NCBI RefSeq assembly: GCF_000417875.1
Contig: NW_006920875.1
Span: forward strand, 350,538-414,537
DNA: 64,000 nt
Source of the DNA: Pseudozyma flocculosa PF-1
Lineage: Eukaryota; Basidiomycota; Ustilaginomycetes; Ustilaginales; Ustilaginaceae
Direction of reading: 5' to 3'
The notes below the pieces were generated by a model. That model saw only the letters and a list, made by a program, of their open reading frames with translations, was not told the origin of the DNA and did no database searches. How positions within the stretch are numbered: the first letter of the stretch is position 1; every line of letters starts with the position of its first letter. This document shows positions 54,247 through 64,000 of this stretch, piece after piece. A program made the position numbers and the translations under genes.

Positions 54247-56673
54247 CTAGGTACGTACATCTCTCTGCGTCTCGTCGGCCTGCTGGACCTCGCCGTCCTC
54301 GTCTTCGGCATGCTCCATCTCGGCCGCGCCCGCCTCGAGCTGGGCGGCCATGAGCTTGCGGAAGCGGGTGCCGGGCCGGTCGAGCTCGTCGTAGGTGCCC
54401 TGCTCGACGATGCGCCCGCGCTCGAGAACCTGGAGGTTCTTTGCGCTCTTGATGGTGCTGAGGCGGTGCGCCACGATCCACACGGTGATTTCGCCCTTCT
54501 GGATGATCTCCTCGATGGCGCGGTTGACGAGCACCTCGCTCGCCGAGTCGAGCGCCGACGTCGCCTCGTCGAGCAGCAGGATCGACGGGTTCTTGACGAG
54601 CGCCCGCGCGATGGCGATGCGCTGCCGCTGCCCGCCCGACAGCTGCCTCGCCCCGATCCGCGTCGCCAGGCCGTCGGACAGGTCGTGGATAAAGCCGCAG
54701 CCGGCCATCTGGATGACGCGCTCCACGTCCTCGCGCGTCGCATTGTCGGTGCCGTAGGTGATGTTCTCCTCGACCGTGCCGTCAAACAGCACGGGCTCCT
54801 GCGGCACCACGGCGATGGCCTTGCGCACCTCTTCCACCTTGAGCTCCCTCAAGTCGCGGTTGCCCAGCAGGATCCTGCCCGAGTCCGGGTCGTAGTACCG
54901 CAGCAGCAGCGCGTGCACCGACGACTTGCCCGCGCCGCTCCCGCCGACCAGGGCGTACGACTTGCCCGGCTCGATGCTGAGCGACACGCCGTCGAGGATC
55001 TTTTGCTGCGGGCGCGACGGGTAGCTGAAGTGCACGTTGTCAAACCGGATCGGCAGCGAGTGCGTCTTGGACCGCGCCGAGCTCAACGGCGACGACGACG
55101 ACGATGCCGGGACCGGCAGCGGGTCGCCGGCACCGAGGCGGACGTTGGACTCGCGGTCGATGAGCTCAAACACGCGCGCGCCCGCACCGACTCCCTTCAT
55201 GACGCTGGCAAAGAACGACGTGAGGCTGATCATGCCGCCGCCCAGGTAGGCCGTGTACATGAGCAGCGACGTCAGGTCGCCCACCGAGATCTCGCCGCGG
55301 CTGGCCAGGTGGCCGCCGTAGGTGAGGAGCGTGAGGATGGCGCAGTTGCCGACGAAGCCGGTGCCGGCGTAGAAGAGGCCGCTGGCGTACGCCTCCTTGG
55401 TCTGCAGCGCCACGATATCTTGCACCTTGGCGTCAAAGCGCTTGGCCTCCTGGCGCTGCGTGTTGAAGCTGGTCAGTGTGCGGAAGGCGGGCGGCGAGAG
55501 GCGCTCCTCGGCCAGGCGCGTCATGGCTCCGACGGCGTCCTGGGTCTTGTGGGTGAGGTCGCGGAGGTAGCGGCCGTAGAAGACGGCGCCGATGGCGGCG
55601 GGCGGGACCACGGCCATCATGAGGAGCGTCAGCTTGGCAGAGAGGAGGAACATGGCGGTGCCGGCAAAGATGACGGTGACGCCGGCGCGCAGGCCGTCGC
55701 CAATGTCCGAGGTGAGCGAGTCGCCGACAATGTTGGTGTCGACGCTGAGGCGGCTGACGGTGTCGCCGGCGCCCTTGTCGGCCAGCTCGACGTCCTGCCG
55801 GAGCGCGCTGCGGTACGCCTGTCCGCGGATGCCCTGGACGACGCGGACGCCGGCGAGCTCGAGGAGGATGTTGCTGCCGGCCTTTGCGCCCGCGCCGATG
55901 GCAAAGACGAAGAGCATGCCAAAGGCGACGGTGCCGAAGCTGAAGCCAAACAGGCTTGACTGGCCAGAGGTGAAGAAGTCGATGACGCGGCCGATGGCAG
56001 CGGGGATGGTGAGCGAGATGCACGACGAGACGAGGAGGAGGGCGAGGGCGATGAGCATGGTGCGCTTCTGTGGCATGGCGAGGCCGATGAGCCGCTTCAT
56101 GTCTGGGAAAGTGGCGACGGGTGTGGGCGACTGAGTGCCGTCCTTTGTCTTTGGCGCCGACTTTGCCATCTGCTCCTGCAGCCGTGCCTTGATGGCGTTG
56201 CCCAACCGGGAAGCGAGCGAGGCCGACGAGGGCGACGAGGACGATGCCTCGACCTTTGCGGCGGCGGCATCGACTGCGCTCTCTGCCTGCTTCAGGGTCG
56301 ATGAGGATTGTGGGGCAGGCTTGACAGGCTGGGAGGAATTGGCAGAGGTGCGCGTGGTATCGTTGCGGGCGTGGGAGCTGTTGCATCTCGAGGCCGCAGA
56401 GGCGGCGGCGGCGGCATTGCGAAAGAGGAGCGAGAGCTGCGGCTGACCGGGACGAGCGGAGGCAAAGATCGACGGGCTAGTGCATGTCCGTGACGGCGAA
56501 AGAGGGGCTTGACCTATGGAAGTTCTGGAAGCTTGCGAATAGGACCTGGCGTTGTGTAGTGCTGCCGCAGACAAGTGGGCCAGGCTGAGGTGTCCCATCG
56601 GGGCCGAAGCACCTTGCCGCAGGCCGAGAAGCGCAGTCGAGGAAGCCCCGACGCGGAGAGGGGCCGCGAACAT
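54247..56673 (-). CDS. Mitochondrial ABC half-transporter (Mdl/ABCB10-like)
   Basis: Inner-membrane B-type ABC exporter, homodimeric in relatives (yeast Mdl1/Mdl2, human ABCB8/ABCB10), implicated in peptide or small-molecule export from the matrix. A single exon of 808 residues. Residues 1-180 form a Ser/Ala/Arg-rich presequence (MFAAPLRVGASSTALLGLRQ). The six-helix membrane domain spans about 195-480 (KRTMLIALALLLVSSCISLT, FGMLFVFAIGAGAKAGSNIL). The nucleotide-binding domain has Walker A GGSGAGKSS at about 576-584, signature LSGGQRQR at about 674, Walker B SILLLDEATSALD and H-loop WIVAHRLSTI. Sequence favours Mdl over Atm1, because Atm1-specific features are lacking. The start at 56673 is the first ATG that opens the presequence; upstream in-frame sequence is GAGTC repeat and leader. 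The C-terminal 30 residues are acidic. Confidence 0.92.
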   Translation of the reverse strand: MFAAPLRVGASSTALLGLRQGASAPMGHLSLAHLSAAALHNARSYSQASRTSIGQAPLSPSRTCTSPSIFASARPGQPQLSLLFRNAAAAASAASRCNSSHARNDTTRTSANSSQPVKPAPQSSSTLKQAESAVDAAAAKVEASSSSPSSASLASRLGNAIKARLQEQMAKSAPKTKDGTQSPTPVATFPDMKRLIGLAMPQKRTMLIALALLLVSSCISLTIPAAIGRVIDFFTSGQSSLFGFSFGTVAFGMLFVFAIGAGAKAGSNILLELAGVRVVQGIRGQAYRSALRQDVELADKGAGDTVSRLSVDTNIVGDSLTSDIGDGLRAGVTVIFAGTAMFLLSAKLTLLMMAVVPPAAIGAVFYGRYLRDLTHKTQDAVGAMTRLAEERLSPPAFRTLTSFNTQRQEAKRFDAKVQDIVALQTKEAYASGLFYAGTGFVGNCAILTLLTYGGHLASRGEISVGDLTSLLMYTAYLGGGMISLTSFFASVMKGVGAGARVFELIDRESNVRLGAGDPLPVPASSSSSPLSSARSKTHSLPIRFDNVHFSYPSRPQQKILDGVSLSIEPGKSYALVGGSGAGKSSVHALLLRYYDPDSGRILLGNRDLRELKVEEVRKAIAVVPQEPVLFDGTVEENITYGTDNATREDVERVIQMAGCGFIHDLSDGLATRIGARQLSGGQRQRIAIARALVKNPSILLLDEATSALDSASEVLVNRAIEEIIQKGEITVWIVAHRLSTIKSAKNLQVLERGRIVEQGTYDELDRPGTRFRKLMAAQLEAGAAEMEHAEDEDGEVQQADETQRDVRT

Positions 56674-57119
56674 GACGAAGAGACGCCAACCAGCGCAGCG
56701 CAGGAGAAGTAAGGTGCGTGAGAGGGACCGAGTGAGCGATGTCGACGGGGGGGAAAGCGAGGAAGGGGTTTCAAGCGCAGCGGGCGGCGGATGGGACCAT
56801 GTCTCTGAACTTCCAAGGTGCTTTGAGACGGAGGAGCGGGAAGGATGACGAGGCGCGTAGGGCGACGGGACGATTGCCGCCAATCCTAGGGCGACTCGAG
56901 CAGGGGATGAGGATGGCGAGCTGGATGGAGGGCTGGACGGGATGGTGAGGATGATGGAAGGGTGGAGGCAAGAGGGGTGCCGAGATCGAGTCGAGTCGAG
57001 TCGAGTCGAGTCGGGTCGAGTTGAGCGCCCGCCCGACTGCCCGCCGGAAGAAATGCCCTGCAGGCAGCAGGCAACAGGCAGCAGGCCGTCTGGAGCGCGG
57101 GAAACGGAGACCATTTTGG
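56674..57119. promoter_or_regulatory. Upstream region of the ABC transporter with (TCGAG)n repeat
   Basis: About 450 bp of leader and promoter. It carries (TCGAG)5 at 56986-57010, extended by two variant units to about 57025. No gene is seen. Confidence 0.45.
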
Positions 57120-58560
57120 CTGGTGGTCTGTCAAACGGTAGTCAGCGATATGTTCACCAGCCTACTTTGTCAGCTCAGCCTCCACTCCATCACGCCTCAT
57201 TCACAGCACCAGTAGTCCTATCTTCCCAAACTCTGCACAATTCTCCAGCCATTGCATCTTCAGGCACCATCTTGAGTCTTTCTTACTTCCATCATTCTGT
57301 GGCTGTACAACTCCTGGCAGTTGGACAGAATCGTGGTTCTTGTTAGGCCCTCAGGGTGCTGGGAACTGTGGGATGGCCAAGGACAGGTGAGGTTTGCACA
57401 GAGAGGTCTGGGAATACATGTATAAGCTGCTCATGCCTGCAGCATTCCAAGACCGTTCTGAGCCTGATACCAGTGATCACAACAGGTCCTGGAGTATTGA
57501 CAAAGCCCACTTTTCTGACAACAAGACCCATCAGCACCAGTTTGGGCTGCAGTCATGAGTCAGTGAGTGAAACACTTTGCCCTCAGAGCACTGATATCAG
57601 TCAAGACCTTGTGAGGTGTCAAACCTGACTCTGGTCACTGATGGAGGCTGTCAGGATCAGGAATGCTTGAGGAAGCTTGGATAGCATGCTGGCATTGCTG
57701 AAGATATGGAAGCCAGAGGCAAGCAGGTAAAAGCAAGTCGCCAATCCTTTTTCAAGTCCTCTTCGCGATTGCCTACTTACCCAAAGCTCCTGCGTAACCT
57801 TGCCACAAAAATTACTGCAGGACAATAACACTGTATGCTCTCGAGCTGTAGAGCTGAGCACAGGGCCGTTCTGACTGCGCTGAAGACGGAGGTCCTACAA
57901 GGACTGGGAGACTGGGACAATCCCTTGGCGGTAGCCATGGTCACATTGACATCACCGGGAGGTGTGAGTGGTCGGGGAGGTGTGATCTGGTCGTGCTGCT
58001 CCTTTGGGGGGGGGAAGGGGGGCGGCCACAGGCTGGCTGGTTTGAGACGCGCAGGGATTGCCATAACTTATCACCAAGCGTCTGCTACAGGGAATCACAC
58101 ACGCGCCAGTCACGCCCATTGTGAACCTTGGCATTCAAACTCATACCCTGGGACATCGCCGTAGAATAGACCGTGAAGCGAGTGTGATGGTGTCGAACAT
58201 TGATGCAGCTCGAGTTGGCTGCAGAGAGCAGCAGAAGCATCCGACGGCAGCCGGCTGGCAGATGCAGAGATTTTGCGGCAACAGAGGTCAACTGCCTGTC
58301 CCTCGGAAGCAGGCAGCATCTCGAGCAGCAAACAACCTTTGCATGGCGCATGCAATCTGCCAGGCCTTATAGATGTAGTCTGCCCCAAGGTCAGCATCAC
58401 AAGCCAGGTTGGGCAGCCTTGCATCAGACAGCCGCCTTGACCAGACCGCGCTGCAACAAGTCGCCGTCATTTCGAGTGCGCCCTCAGGTCAAGCGTGCGT
58501 GAGGACAAACGGCGGGGAACAGGCCAAACGCATCATCGCCATTGCAACAGGTACAGTCCG
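57120..58560. other. Low-GC island, possible degenerate mobile element
   Basis: About 1.4 kb whose base composition is clearly lower in GC than all surrounding genes. Frames of up to about 110 codons on both strands show no domain. At 57341 it has TGTTAGGCCCTCAGGG, which differs from the first bases of the solo LTR at 31618 by one substitution and one inserted base. A matching TAACA end with a target duplication was not found. The element class cannot be assigned. Confidence 0.35.
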
Positions 58561-58628
58561 CACGCACGTCCAACGCACGCATGCACGCACGTCCAACGCA
58601 CGCACGCACGCACGCACGCTCGCACGCT
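58556..58628. repeat. ACGC-type tetranucleotide repeat
   Basis: Interrupted acgc/cacg units, including two copies of a longer unit (acgcacgtccaacgcacgca), ending 3 bp before the stop codon of the CLASP-like gene. Confidence 0.85.
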
Positions 58629-58630
58629 CC

Positions 58631-61600
58631 TCAGTTGGCCATGACGACCGTCTCGGCATCGCTGCCCACATCCGCCCCGTCGCCAATGACCAGCTGCAGC
58701 GCACCCTGCCGACTCCGCCTGAGCACCGCCGCCTCGTCGCCTCGCATCCCTTCTTCCTCCTCTTCCTCCTCGTCGTCGTCGCTGCTGCTGCTGCTGCTGT
58801 CGCCATCCCGGTCCGACACTGACACTGCCGCCGTCGCCGCCGCTCGACGACCTTGGCTCGCAGCCACTTCGGCCTGACGCCTCTTCATCGCCGCTGCGAT
58901 CCGGGCCGAGGGCGACACTGCTGCCTGGGTCGTCGCATCCCTCGCCGCCGCCGTCGCCGCCGGCGGCGCCACCGTGGCTGCCATGGCCTGCCCGCCCCTT
59001 TTGACAGACTCGATCGCGCCCCGGTTGGCCGCAGGCGAGCCTTTACGGACCACGTTGGTGTCGCGCGCGCCCAATGGCGTCCGCTTCGGCGAACCACCGC
59101 CGGCAGCAGCGACCGCAGCTTCGTGGCTAGGCGTCGATGCCGCAGGGGCCTTGACCGCGCTCGCCGCCGCCCTCGATGGCGTCGAGGGCGTCTCGACGGC
59201 CTCTGGAGCCTCGCCCGGTGCAGCCTTTGGCCCCACTGCAACCTCGGTGCCGGCTGGCTTGGTGGGCGCCGCAGCAGCTTTCGGCGGAGGCGGCGGGGGC
59301 GCCGCCATGGGGGTCCGCTTCTGCACGCCCGCCGCGCCGCGCTTCTGCTGCTCCGTCTTCGAGCCGACGCTCACCGCCCGCGCCTGCACCGCCTTCTTGA
59401 CCAGCGTCGCCTTGTCCGTCGCACCCGCGCCTCCGCCCACCAGCCGCGTCTTGGGCGCCAGCGAGGCAGACAACGACGACGTGACCTTGGCCCGCGCCTT
59501 GGCGTCTGCCCGTCCCGCCAGCGGCTTGGGCTGGAACTGCTTGCCCCCGCCCGTCGGTACGACGACGACGCGCGGCTTGCCCGTGGTGCTGCCCGTCGGC
59601 TTGGGCGCAGCGCTGCTCGAGCCAACGGGATGCGATGTCTTTGCCGACGGAGCTGCCGGTGTTTGCGTGCCACCGGCTGGCCTCGATGTCGACCGCGCAT
59701 CGGCTGCCTCCGCGTCAACGCGCTGTTCCTTCGGGCCGTGACTGGCCGCCACAGCACTTGCGCCTGATCCTGACCCCGATCCTGATCCTGTTTGACCACG
59801 CTCGTCGGCTGCCTTGTCCTCCGACGCAGCGCCGCCGTCTGATTGCCCTTCCCGTGCCTTGGGAGTGGCACTCGCCGGTGCTGGCGTCGACGCCGTAGAC
59901 GACGTGGTGGATGCCCGGAGCGCCGATGTCCGGCTCGCAGACGGCGTCGGAGTGGGTCTCGACACCCTCGCCGCTGAGGCCTTGGCCGGGGCCACCGGCC
60001 TTGTCGCGGGAACCCGAGAAGCCTTGACCTGCTGTTTCGTCTGCGACTGACCCGCTGCTGCGCCGCCGCTGCTGCCCGTGGGCGCGCCGGCCGAAGACGA
60101 CGACGACAACGACGACGACGACGCTCCTTCTGCCCTGCCGGGCCGCTCGTCTGACCCCGCACTGTCCTGCATCTTCTGCAGCTGGCGGACCAGCCTCTCT
60201 GCGACTCCCTCGCTCGGCGCAGCGTGGCCACCATCGCCAGACTGGGGCTTGGACGCGTGGTCTCTCTGCGGCGCTGGCCCATTCTCCTGGTGGTGTGGAA
60301 GCCACGCGATCGGATCCGACGGGGTTGCGTCGTCAGATCGACTCCGAGAAGGCAACGGCTTGCCCTGCCGGGGCCGATTGCCGCCTTCGTCGTCGCCGCT
60401 CTCGAGCGCACCCGCGTTCCCCCGTGATGGGCCCTTGGACGACGACGACGACGAGGCCAGGCTGCCGAGGTCCGGATGCGACGACGTGCGCAGGTGATCC
60501 TTGCTGAATGCCTGGCTGTAAGCAGCGAGGATCTGGCTCCTGCCGTGAAGCCCGGACGCGGCCGCAAAGGACGTGATGGCGTTTCCGCTCGTCGAGCTGC
60601 CCAGGTGCCGCGAGGACGACGACGATGACGGGCCGAGCGAGACCGACAGCGGATTCTTGTGCGAGCTGGTCGACGACGACAGGCTGGCTGCGTGCGGCGT
60701 CGTCGTCGTCGCAGAGGTGGCGCTCCGGCTCGAGATTGACGCCCTCAGGCCGGCACTGATGGTAGGCGGCTCGGGCTCGGGCTCCTCGTAATATCGCAGC
60801 GCGCGCCTCGATGACGATGACGGCAGAGACAGCGGGTCGAGCCGTACGTCGATCTCGCGGTGCCGTTCGTGTCGGCCAGCGTCGACCGGCAGCGGGGCTC
60901 GCATCGACGCAAGAGCACCGCCGTCGTGGACCTGCGGGCCCCGGCTGGCCTTCTGTTGCGAGCGCACGGCCGAGAGCTGGTCGGCGAAGAGCGGGCGTTT
61001 CGAGCTCGACGATGAGGACGAGGGGAAGTTGGCGGGCTCGGGCGCGTCGACCGCGTGGTGCGACTCGGCCCTCGTCGGTGCGGCCGATCGGCGTTCCGAT
61101 GCTGGGGTCGCCTTTTGGGCATGACGCGAGGACGATGCAGAAGGGGCCGCTGACGCGGATGAACGGGATGGCGGCGCTGCGGCTGTTGACGCCACCGAAG
61201 CCGCCTGGACGGGCACGTCGACGATCAGGGCGCCCGTCTTGGGCAGGGCGAGGTACCTTCGGATGGTCGGCGTGAGTGGCTTGGTGAAGCTGCAGAGTCG
61301 AGCAGGCAGAGGACTTGGATCTGGTCAGTTTTGGGTCGCACGAAACTCCACCTCCCTCCATCGCATCGTCGACCAGCTGCATACTCACGACTCGACCCGC
61401 TCGGGCCACATGGCAATGTAGAGCTCAAACACCCTCTTGGAGATCTGGCGGACCTCTGGGTTGGAGTCGGTGGCGCTGCCCTTGATGCTGGCCTCGATGT
61501 CCGAGATCCTCCTGGCGAGCTTGGCCTTCTCGGTCGACTCGAGGAGGGCGAGGATGCAGCCCATGGCGACGGCGCGGAGGCCCTGGCTCTTGTCGCGCGC

Positions 61601-62065
61601 GGCATCCTTGAGGAGGGGCACGAGCGAGGGGAGCTTGCAGTGCTTGCAGATGAGGACGAGGCTCTTTTCGGCGCGCTTGACGGCGACCTTGTTGGTGCGG
61701 GCGCAGATGGCGAGGAGGGTGGGCACAAAGATGGGGACGAGGGCGTCGAAGCGCTCGACGAGGCGGGGCGCGACCGAGTTGATCAAGTCGCCCGCGGTGC
61801 CCGAGAGGCGCGTGCGCTCCGAGAGGAGCGAGTTGTTGATGGGCGCGGCGATCTGCTTGAGGAGCGGGATGTACTCGGGGAACTTTGCGGCGCCGCCCTT
61901 TGTGATGGCCTGGAGGCGCGCGAGGGCGCGGTCGAGCTTCTGCCACGAGTCCTCGGTCTCTGGCAGCGCGAGGTCGAGCTTGAGCTGCGCAAAGTGCGAG
62001 TTGAGCTCCGAGAGCGTGGTGACGGCGACCTTGGCGTCCTGCGGCTGCCGCGTCGACGAGGGCAT
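58631..62065 (-). CDS. CLASP-like microtubule-associated protein with N-terminal TOG domain
   Basis: Exon 1 (62065-61389) and exon 2 (61289-58631) flank a 99-nt intron (gtgagt...ctgcag) joining RVES|FTKPLTPTIRRYLALPK; 1111 residues. Residues about 20-245 are a helical-repeat CLASP_N/TOG array: INNSLLSERTRLSGTAGDLI, VPIFVPTLLAICARTNKVAV, VKRAEKSLVLICKHCKLPSL. These domains bind tubulin in Stu1/Cls1/CLASP proteins, which stabilise spindle and cytoplasmic microtubules. The remaining about 860 residues are disordered, Ser/Ala/Pro/Lys-rich and basic, as expected for microtubule-lattice binding, and end in an acidic DDDEEEEEEE patch. Only one TOG-like domain is seen, against two or more in most CLASPs, so this may be a shortened or divergent member. 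The ATG at 62065 (MPSSTRQPQDAKVAVTTL) is the natural start. Confidence 0.75.
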
Positions 62066-63050
62066 GGCTGGCTGGCTGGCCGGCCTTTGCCGTCTTGGTG
62101 CGCTCGCCGGGCGGCAGTCAAGACCGTCGGGGTCGGCGGGTCGGCGGGTCGATGGGTCGGTCGGCCGGGCGGTCCAAGATGGCGGATGCAGACCTTAGGA
62201 GCGATACGAGCGGCTGCAGTGTCGATGATCCAAAATGAGGGGTATGGAGGGGGGGTATAGCAAACAGGGATGAGAAGGAGGGGGCGGCAGTCGGTCGGTG
62301 AGTGGGTGAATGGATGGATGAGGGATGGAAGCCCAGGTGGCAGTGCGCCCAGCCAGGGTCTCGCTCGCTCGCCCGCCCGCTCGAGGCGACAAACACAACA
62401 ACACGCACGCGCGCGCGCCCGACCCCACGCCAAGGCTCGATGGCCTGCCTGGCCAGGGCCAGGGCCAGGGCCACGCGGCTCGCGGCTCGCGCGTCCAGCC
62501 CAACCAACTACTGCCCAGAGCACGAGCCGATTCGTGGATTTCCTTCGACGCCGCACGCCACCCGCCTGCCCTCGCTTCGTCCCAGAGCATCCATCTCACT
62601 CGGCGACCAGAAGAATCCTAGACATGGGCCGCGCCGTCGCCACCTAGCCTCGTCGGGCCGATGCGCTGCTGCACGCACGTGACATGATTTCGGCCGGTGA
62701 CTGGGCGTCTCTCGAGGATGCCGTCTGGGAGACCATGGTTGCCCTTCCTGTTGCTGGCTGGGTCCAGAGATACAAGCATGCAGGGACAGGAGATTGCTGG
62801 ACGGCGCGGTAGAGTAGCTAGGGGTAAGGTAGCGATGACGATGTGGGTAGCGTAGGCGATGTGGAGTGTTTCCGAGGCACACGGAAAGAGATAGGCCTGG
62901 AGATGGAGCGCTGGCCGCGCCCAGCAACGTTTTGGGAGCAAGGCTAGTGTGATGGAGCGGCAAACGACGGTTCAGGACGCTCGGGGACGGTCGACGTCGA
63001 CGGCTGGCGGACACAAGGCGGACAGAACGGCGGGCAACGGGCCGGCTCAC
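62066..63050. promoter_or_regulatory. Upstream region of the CLASP-like gene
   Basis: 985 bp between the CLASP ATG and the stop of the next minus-strand gene. It includes GGCCAGGGCCAGGGCC-type repeats (about 62450-62474) and acgcacgcgcgcgc near 62405. A 42-codon plus-strand frame (62684-62812) is probably fortuitous. Confidence 0.4.
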
Positions 63051-64000
63051 TCAGAAGCCGAAGCGCTTCTTGCGCTGCTGCTGCCGCGGCGACGGCGACG
63101 GCTGCTGAGGCGACGGGGCCTGCGCCTGCTGCTGTGCCGATGGCATCTCGGGCCCGTTGGCCAGCTTGCTCGAGCTGGGCATCCGGAACCCTTCGCGCAG
63201 CAGGTTGAGGCTCTTTCGGCCAAACCCGCCCGCTCCACCGCTCGTCGAGTTCCTCCGGCCTCCTCCGTCGTCGCCGCGAGGAACCGTCAGGGCACCGCTG
63301 CCGTACGGGCCCGCTCGGTAGTCGCGGTCGAAGCCGATGCCGTCGTCGCCTTCGTCGTCGTCGTCGTCGTCGTCGTCGCCATTCCAACGGTTGTCACGCC
63401 CGTCGCGCGAGAGCCTCGCCTCCGAGGCCGAGGCGAAGCGCTGCGTCGACAGCATGCCAAACGCGCTGTGGCTGCGCGGTGGCATGTCGATCCGTCCGTC
63501 GGACGGCGACGAGAGCACGCGCTGCCGCTCCATGTGCATGCTCGTCTTGGGCGGCGCCAGCCCAGAGTAGCTCTGTCGGTTCCTCAGCATCGGCGGTGGG
63601 CCGAGCCCGAGGTTCGACTTCCTCGGTGCCGCCTCGGGCTGGTTCTCGATCCCGCCGCCGACAAAGACCGAAGGCGACGGCGCACCCACGCTCGACTCGC
63701 GCTTCTTGCGTCCGAATGGCAGGCGCAGCATCTTGCTCTTGCGGTTGCCCTTGTCGCCCTCGTCCTGGTGCTGCTGCTGCTGCTGCTGCTGCCCGGCGCG
63801 AGCGTCGTTGAGGTCGATCGCAGACAGGTGCTTCGGCAGCGCATCGTACGCTGAGCCCGACGGAAAGTCCGTCTCCATGGCCTGGCCAAAGCTGTTCGGC
63901 CCCGGTCTGCCACTGCGATCGGGCTCCGAGTCTGTCGAGCCGGAGAAGCTGGGCGAGGCGGTCATGTTGTCCGGACGCCGAGGGTTCTTGGGAGGACGCT
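63051..64000 (-). CDS. Disordered basic/Ser-rich protein, 5' part beyond the right edge
   Basis: The frame is open from the stop at 63051 through the window edge. Codons before the first ATG (63965) still read protein-like (RPPKNPRRPDN), so that ATG is probably internal and the gene is 5'-truncated. The visible about 315 residues are low-complexity: a Gln run (AGQQQQQQQHQD), a basic patch KSKMLRLPFGRKKRE, an Asp run (NGDDDDDDDDEGDDG), and a C-terminus SPSPRQQQRKKRFGF. No domain is recognised. The basic patch and the C-terminal KKRFGF could be membrane- or protein-docking motifs, but that is speculation. The neighbouring CLASP-like gene lies downstream on the same strand, about 1 kb away. Confidence 0.65.
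   Translation of the reverse strand, partial: RPPKNPRRPDNMTASPSFSGSTDSEPDRSGRPGPNSFGQAMETDFPSGSAYDALPKHLSAIDLNDARAGQQQQQQQHQDEGDKGNRKSKMLRLPFGRKKRESSVGAPSPSVFVGGGIENQPEAAPRKSNLGLGPPPMLRNRQSYSGLAPPKTSMHMERQRVLSSPSDGRIDMPPRSHSAFGMLSTQRFASASEARLSRDGRDNRWNGDDDDDDDDEGDDGIGFDRDYRAGPYGSGALTVPRGDDGGGRRNSTSGGAGGFGRKSLNLLREGFRMPSSSKLANGPEMPSAQQQAQAPSPQQPSPSPRQQQRKKRFGF

Noticed and set aside
54217..55959. 580-codon plus-strand frame across the ABC transporter
   Set aside because: It is antisense to intact Walker A, signature and Walker B motifs on the minus strand.
57341..57831. Candidate second solo LTR from TGTTA to TAACA in the low-GC island
   Set aside because: The flanks show no target-site duplication, and the right end does not match the 31.9-kb LTR end. 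Only the left terminus is similar.
62684..62812. 42-codon plus-strand frame MISAGDWASLEDAVWETMVA...
   Set aside because: It is protein-like by eye but too short, has no splice partners or family and lies in the upstream region of a minus-strand gene.

Overview
The window reads as a chromosome segment of a GC-rich basidiomycete fungus, most likely from the smut lineage (Ustilaginomycotina). The evidence is large Ser/Ala-rich single-exon ORFs, mostly short GT-AG introns of about 50-205 nt, and a fungal gene set (sterol cyclase, Zn2Cys6 regulator, spindle-pole-body pericentrin, JEN-type permease). The genus is inference. I support 18 protein-coding genes, two of them cut by the window edges. I see no rRNA, tRNA, CRISPR array or bacterial-type operon. 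Exon junctions were worked out by hand from splice signals, phase and family motifs.

Layout, left to right. 1-530: KSH1/TMEM167 (-, cut by the left edge), divergent from ERG7 lanosterol synthase (+, 1044-3578). 3635-4139: a two-exon small gene (-) with the motif YFKPSFIEDPW. 4795-8398: RMD1/RMD8-like DUF155 membrane protein (+). 8653-10298: PRO2 (-), divergent from the mitochondrial ribosomal protein bL34 gene (+, 10754-11260). 11261-19978: 8.7 kb with no convincing gene, rich in the heptamer TACTGTA/TACAGTA, upstream of a PAS-kinase-like Ser/Thr kinase (+, 19979-22831). 23597-25021: Arp2/3 subunit ARPC1/ARC40 (-). 25499-27908: JEN-type carboxylate transporter (-). 27909-32938: 5 kb accessory region with a 159-bp minisatellite, 12-bp and 42-bp tandem repeats and a solo LTR with target-site duplication. 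32939-34948: signal-peptide/one-TM protein of unknown function (-), divergent from a DDHD phospholipase (+, 35906-39361). 39625-45371: pericentrin/Spc110-like spindle-pole protein with a PACT domain (-). 46210-49029: Zn2Cys6 regulator with a degenerate C2H2 finger (-). 51664-53313: six-exon SAM methyltransferase (+) with a 10-nt exon. 53395-54083: mitochondrial GatC-like subunit (-). 54247-56673: mitochondrial ABC half-transporter (-). 57120-58560: low-GC island. 58631-62065: CLASP/TOG microtubule protein (-). 63051 to the right edge: disordered protein (-, cut by the edge).

The genes do not form one cluster or pathway. They are mostly housekeeping: early secretion and sterol synthesis; proline synthesis; mitochondrial translation and transport (bL34, GatC, ABC transporter); cytoskeleton and spindle (ARPC1, pericentrin, CLASP). 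Neighbours are often divergent, with a shared upstream region, or convergent. The novelty lies in gene architecture and non-coding DNA. The main points are an in-frame GC-AG intron inside the JEN signature motif, the 10-nt exon coding the methyltransferase SNAA motif, a uORF whose stop overlaps the kinase ATG, the TACTGTA-rich 8.7-kb region, and the solo LTR with a 5-bp duplication.
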